A stretch of 16,836 nt of DNA, from positions 1-16,836 of the forward strand of contig CAJXNA010000014.1 of NCBI GenBank assembly GCA_913056415.1, in the 5' to 3' direction. The translations under genes and the position numbers were made by a program. The notes beneath the pieces are model-generated. The model was given only the letters and a program-made list of their open reading frames with translations. It was not told the DNA's origin and made no database searches. Below, piece by piece: positions 14,383-16,836 of this stretch (positions are counted from its first letter, which is position 1; each line of letters opens with the position of its first letter). The DNA comes from an uncultured Chloroflexota bacterium. GTDB taxonomy: Bacteria > Chloroflexota > Dehalococcoidia > SM23-28-2 > RBG-16-64-32.

Positions 14383-16146
14383 TTAGCTGTCGCCGTGCTC
14401 TCCTTCTCCGATCGGCCCTTCGGGTTCCCTCGGGACAGGCTTGGCGCCCAGCTCTTGGGCCGCCTGCACCAGATGTCCACTCTTCACCTTGCCCGGAGTG
14501 GGCCTCCGCGGTGAGTGTACCAGCTTGGCGGTCATCGGCTTCCCCAGCTCCTGCGACACCAGCTCGCTCAGGCGATCCGCGTAGCCGCCCGCCTCCATCC
14601 GCTCCAGGTGGAACGTGTGGTAGAAGCCGAGCGTCAGCACGTCCTCCTCCAGCGACGTCACCTCGCAGGAGGCGTTGAGGAGCGCCGCTAGCTGCTTGTC
14701 GCTCTCCTTGCAGGCATCGCGGATCCGCGCCAACAGAGCCTGCCCTGGCCCCTTTGCGGACTCCCCCGATGAATCGGGGCTCGGAGAGCCTGCTGAAACG
14801 TCCGCTGGCACGCCGGCGGGCGTCGGCGCTGGCTCCGCCTCCGCTGCTTCCGGCTCCGGCGCGCCCACAGTGGCGCCCGTGGCGGTGGCCGCCACCTCCT
14901 CCGCCGTCGATGCGGGAATCGAGAACTGCGGCTGCGGCTCTGTCGGGGCCGGGACAGCCTTCTCCGCTGCCGCCGCCGGCCTCTCTACCGCCTTCTCCGC
15001 CTCCGCGACGAGATCCACCAGAGCCAGCTCCAGCGGCAGTGACGACTGCGGGTCATCGCGGAAGTCCAGCCGCCCTATCGCCTTGAGCGCGCTCACGATT
15101 GCCGCCCGGTTGGCCTGCTTGGCCAGCGCCTGCATCTCCGCCAGCGTCTCCTTCGATTGATCCAGCGTATCGGCCACGCCTGCTTTCACCAGCAGCAGCT
15201 CACGCAGATAGCCGACCACCTCCCGCGAGAACCGGCGCATGTCCACGCCGTCGTCCCGCACGGCGGCCACCAACTTCAGCCCCTCGGCTAGAGCCTGCCC
15301 TGCCTCCCCGCCCAGGGAGTCAGTCGAAGGGTCGGCGAGCAGCAGCCGGGCGAGCTGGGCGCTGCGGGCGTCCACGCTGATGCCCAGCGCTTCCCGCACC
15401 TGCTCCGGGCTTGGCGAAGCGCCGTAGTAGGTCACGATCTGCTCCAGGCCGTTGATCGCGTCGCGCAGGCTGCCGCCGGCGCTGCGCGCCACCTCCTGCA
15501 GCGAGACCTCGTCCAGCGTGAACCCCTCCTTATCGCAGATGAACGCTAGCCGCTCCGCCACCGCGGGCGCGGGGATGCGCCGCAGGTCGAACCGCTGGCA
15601 GCGAGAGATGATCGTCGCTGAGACCCTGTGCGGCTCCGTGGTCGCCAGGACGAAGATGATGTGCGGCGGCGGCTCCTCCAGCGTCTTGAGCAGCGCGTTC
15701 TCGGCGCTGCCGCTCAGCATGTGCACCTCGTCCAGCAGGTACACCTTGTACTCGCCCGACATCGGGTTGAGCACCACGTTCTCCCGCAGCTGGCGGATGT
15801 CGTCAACGCTGTTGTGGCTTGCCGCGTCCTGCTCGATGAAGTCGATCGCCCGCCCCTCCAGGAAGGCGCGGCAAGAGTCACACTCGTTGCAGGGCTCCCC
15901 GTCTTCGGGGCTGGCGCAGTTGGCCGCCTTGGCGACGAGCCGTCCCAGGCTGGTCTTACCGGTGCCGCGCGGCCCGCTCAGCAGGTACGCGTGGGCGATT
16001 CGTTTGGAAGCGATGGAGTTGCGCAGGGTGCGCGTGACCGGCTCCTGGCCGACGACCTCAGCGAACGTCTGGGGGCGCCACTTACGGTACAGGACCTGTC
16101 CTGCCTGCCCGGCCGGGGAGCTTGTCGAAGGAACGTCGGAGCTCAT
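14383..16146 (-). CDS. dnaX: DNA polymerase III clamp-loader subunit gamma/tau
   Basis: The 587-residue AAA+ ATPase of the clamp loader starts at ATG 16146; an in-frame TTG at 16248 would lie upstream of the promoter and is rejected. Motifs are VLYRKWRPQTFAEVVGQE (18-35), Walker A GPRGTGKT (58-65), zinc-site C77, C86, C89 and C92, Walker B LLDEVHML (137-144), TLEEPP (155-160), and sensor/arginine-finger SRC (181-183). Domain III follows to about 365. Then comes an Ala/Pro/Glu-rich linker (about 385-465) and a conserved-looking end domain (about 466-560), so the product is a tau-like form of moderate length. No A-rich slippery site for programmed frameshifting was seen. Three spots in the frame carry short repeat-like DNA (residues about 6-19, 273-286 and 454-471). 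It is the first gene of the operon. Confidence 0.96.
   Translation of the reverse strand: MSSDVPSTSSPAGQAGQVLYRKWRPQTFAEVVGQEPVTRTLRNSIASKRIAHAYLLSGPRGTGKTSLGRLVAKAANCASPEDGEPCNECDSCRAFLEGRAIDFIEQDAASHNSVDDIRQLRENVVLNPMSGEYKVYLLDEVHMLSGSAENALLKTLEEPPPHIIFVLATTEPHRVSATIISRCQRFDLRRIPAPAVAERLAFICDKEGFTLDEVSLQEVARSAGGSLRDAINGLEQIVTYYGASPSPEQVREALGISVDARSAQLARLLLADPSTDSLGGEAGQALAEGLKLVAAVRDDGVDMRRFSREVVGYLRELLLVKAGVADTLDQSKETLAEMQALAKQANRAAIVSALKAIGRLDFRDDPQSSLPLELALVDLVAEAEKAVERPAAAAEKAVPAPTEPQPQFSIPASTAEEVAATATGATVGAPEPEAAEAEPAPTPAGVPADVSAGSPSPDSSGESAKGPGQALLARIRDACKESDKQLAALLNASCEVTSLEEDVLTLGFYHTFHLERMEAGGYADRLSELVSQELGKPMTAKLVHSPRRPTPGKVKSGHLVQAAQELGAKPVPREPEGPIGEGEHGDS
14735..14786 (-). repeat. 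Repeat-like segment inside dnaX with a perfect hairpin (copy C)
   Basis: The plus strand reads AGAGCCTGCCCTG (14735-14747), identical to 13 nt of copy B at 15290-15302. It is followed by the hairpin CCCCGAT-GA-ATCGGGG (14764-14779) and CTCGGAG. It encodes part of the dnaX linker (about residues 454-471). The style matches dispersed palindromic repeats that can insert in frame. Confidence 0.45.
15290..15330 (-). repeat. 41-nt repeat-like segment inside dnaX (copy B)
   Basis: The segment starts AGAGCCTGCCCTG and ends GTCGAAGG on the plus strand. It aligns without gaps to 16091-16131, with 32 of 41 positions identical by hand count. It encodes DPSTDSLGGEAGQA, an apparent loop insertion between helices of dnaX domain III. 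Confidence 0.5.
16091..16131 (-). repeat. 41-nt repeat-like segment at the dnaX N-terminus (copy A)
   Basis: The segment starts AGGACCTGTCCTG and ends GTCGAAGG on the plus strand and is the gap-free partner of 15290-15330. It encodes PSTSSPAGQAGQV (residues about 6-18), directly before the conserved LYRKWRP start of the DnaX fold, where sequence is free to vary. Confidence 0.5.
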
Positions 16147-16155
16147 TACGCGGCC

Positions 16156-16184
16156 ATTATATGGCGGCTGCCATACCGAATCAA
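16156..16184 (-). promoter_or_regulatory. Promoter of the dnaX operon
   Basis: On the minus strand TTGATT (16184 to 16179) and a perfect TATAAT (16161 to 16156) are 17 nt apart. The -10 box ends 9 nt before ATG 16146, the same spacing as at rsmI, so the transcript should begin almost at the start codon. No Shine-Dalgarno site is present. Confidence 0.75.
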
Positions 16185-16293
16185 AGGGGTCACGGACAAA
16201 CCTAGAACCGAGTGTACTGGGTATTGACAAGCCTCTCACCCTCTGCAACGCGCATAAATCTGCCCGCCGCCAACCGTCGTATCTACTAGTGAC

Positions 16294-16371
16294 AGCGCTC
16301 CACGTCTCATCGCCGCACCCCCGACGAAAAAGGCTCGGAGCGCTTTTCCTTTTCGGTCTCGAGCGGGGTGC
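16294..16371. other. Structured element in the ybeY-dnaX spacer (nested hairpin plus interleaved stem)
   Basis: The outer stem GCACCCC (16315-16321) pairs with GGGGTGC (16365-16371). Inside it an 11-position stem pairs 16323-16333 with 16348-16358, with two mismatches. The 14-nt loop carries GGAGCGCT (16337-16344), which is perfectly complementary to AGCGCTCC (16294-16301) outside the hairpin, giving a pseudoknot layout. It lies after ybeY and before the dnaX promoter on the minus strand. It may be a 3' end structure of the ybeY message or part of a small RNA. No known RNA family is recognised. Confidence 0.45.
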
Positions 16372-16392
16372 CTGCTAGAACCCTCCGAAGAT

Positions 16393-16836
16393 TTACACTT
16401 CGCCAATCACCCTCAACAGCTCCTCCTCTCGATCCCTCATGCGGTGCTTCTCCCCTGGTTCCGCGTGATCGTACCCCAGCAGGTGTAGAGTGCCGTGGAT
16501 CAGCAACCGCGTCACCTCCTCCTCCACGCTGCGGCCCCCCTCCTCCGCTTGCCGTGACGCCTGCGGATAGGCGATCACCACTTCGCCCAGCGCCGGCACG
16601 CCGCCGGGTGGCCCCACGAGCTCCTCCCCCTCCTGCTGCGAGAAGGAAAGCACGTCTGTGACCTCATCCTCGCCCGCGTACTCTCGGTTTAGCCCGCGCA
16701 CCGTCTCGTCGTCCGTAACCGTGACGCTTAGCTCGCAGGGTGGCGCATCCTCCTCTGCCAGCACCCGCAGCGCGATCGTAGCTAGCCACTCGTCGCCAAT
16801 CGCCTTGACGAACGGCTGGGCGATGGCGATAGGGAC
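16393..16836 (-). CDS. ybeY: Endoribonuclease YbeY, N-terminus cut by the window edge
   Basis: The frame is open to the last base of the window. The visible 147 residues begin VPIAIAQPFVKAIGDEWL, which matches the very start of YbeY proteins, so only a few codons are missing. The zinc site HGTLHLLGYDH gives the H-x3-H-x5-H motif (H114, H118 and H124 of the visible part), preceded by TDVLSF and LGEVVIAYP. YbeY is a single-strand-specific endoribonuclease needed for 16S rRNA 3' maturation and ribosome quality control. An internal GTG at 16764 is not the start because conserved sequence continues upstream of it. It lies in the same direction as dnaX but is separated by 246 nt holding a structured element and the dnaX promoter. 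Confidence 0.95.
   Translation of the reverse strand, partial: VPIAIAQPFVKAIGDEWLATIALRVLAEEDAPPCELSVTVTDDETVRGLNREYAGEDEVTDVLSFSQQEGEELVGPPGGVPALGEVVIAYPQASRQAEEGGRSVEEEVTRLLIHGTLHLLGYDHAEPGEKHRMRDREEELLRVIGEV

Noticed and set aside
14383..16146. Programmed ribosomal frameshift site in dnaX
   Set aside because: No A-rich heptamer slippery site was seen near the end of domain III. The GC-rich frame reads through to a full-length tau-like product.
15452..16378. Long plus-strand open frame opposite dnaX (308 codons)
   Set aside because: It runs across the dnaX promoter and the spacer and has no recognisable domain. The dnaX frame has the full set of clamp-loader motifs.
16147..16392. SRP (4.5S) RNA, often found near dnaX
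   Set aside because: The conserved SRP core (GGTCAGG ... GGAAGGAAGCAGCC type) is absent on both strands of the spacer.
1..16836. CRISPR array, insertion sequence or integrase
   Set aside because: No regularly spaced identical repeats, no transposase or recombinase reading frame and no terminal inverted repeats were found.

Overview
The window is GC-rich, densely coded bacterial chromosome with mostly housekeeping genes. The MetRS subtype, a GuaB3-type enzyme, tandem FmdB zinc-ribbon genes, starts that look leaderless, and the grouping of metG, tatD and a long-chain prenyl synthase with dnaX-ybaB-recR-recO suggest Chloroflexota, perhaps a Dehalococcoidia-like lineage. This is a judgement from protein flavour and gene order. 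There is no rRNA or other decisive marker in the window.

Layout. (1) 1-879: 3' part of a radical SAM gene of the Rv2578c/PA0069 (SplB-like) group. (2) 880-6025: a looser, accessory-looking stretch with less uniform codon use. It holds a secreted, membrane-anchored protein with seven two-cysteine repeats, an EAL-domain c-di-GMP phosphodiesterase, a two-CBS-domain protein and a membrane fatty-acid desaturase. The desaturase lies between the intact 3' end of guaB3 (6026-6070) and a second, diverged copy of that 3' end (4577-4621). (3) 6026-7162 (-): guaB3, divergent from rsmI. (4) 7336-11793 (+): rsmI, then metG-tatD-polyprenyl diphosphate synthase as a tight run, with a 2-nt gap and then a 4-nt overlap. 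(5) 11831-16146 (-): dnaX-ybaB-recR-recO-fmdB-fmdB, a replication and recombination-repair operon convergent with (4). (6) 16393-16836 (-): ybeY, missing only its first few codons, separated from dnaX by a 246-nt gap that can fold into a nested hairpin with a pseudoknot-like partner.

How the genes fit together. DnaX is the clamp-loader subunit; YbaB, RecR and RecO act on DNA, with RecR and RecO working as partners in RecF-pathway gap repair. RsmI and YbeY act on 16S rRNA, MetG charges initiator and elongator tRNA, and the prenyl synthase probably makes a quinone or lipid-carrier side chain. GuaB3 belongs to purine nucleotide interconversion. The EAL and CBS proteins are signalling or sensing proteins, and the desaturase modifies lipids.

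The points most worth a second look are the Cys-repeat surface protein, the duplicated guaB3 tail flanking the desaturase, the small dispersed-type repeats inside the dnaX reading frame, the structured ybeY-dnaX spacer, and -10 boxes placed so close to start codons that the mRNAs should have almost no leader.
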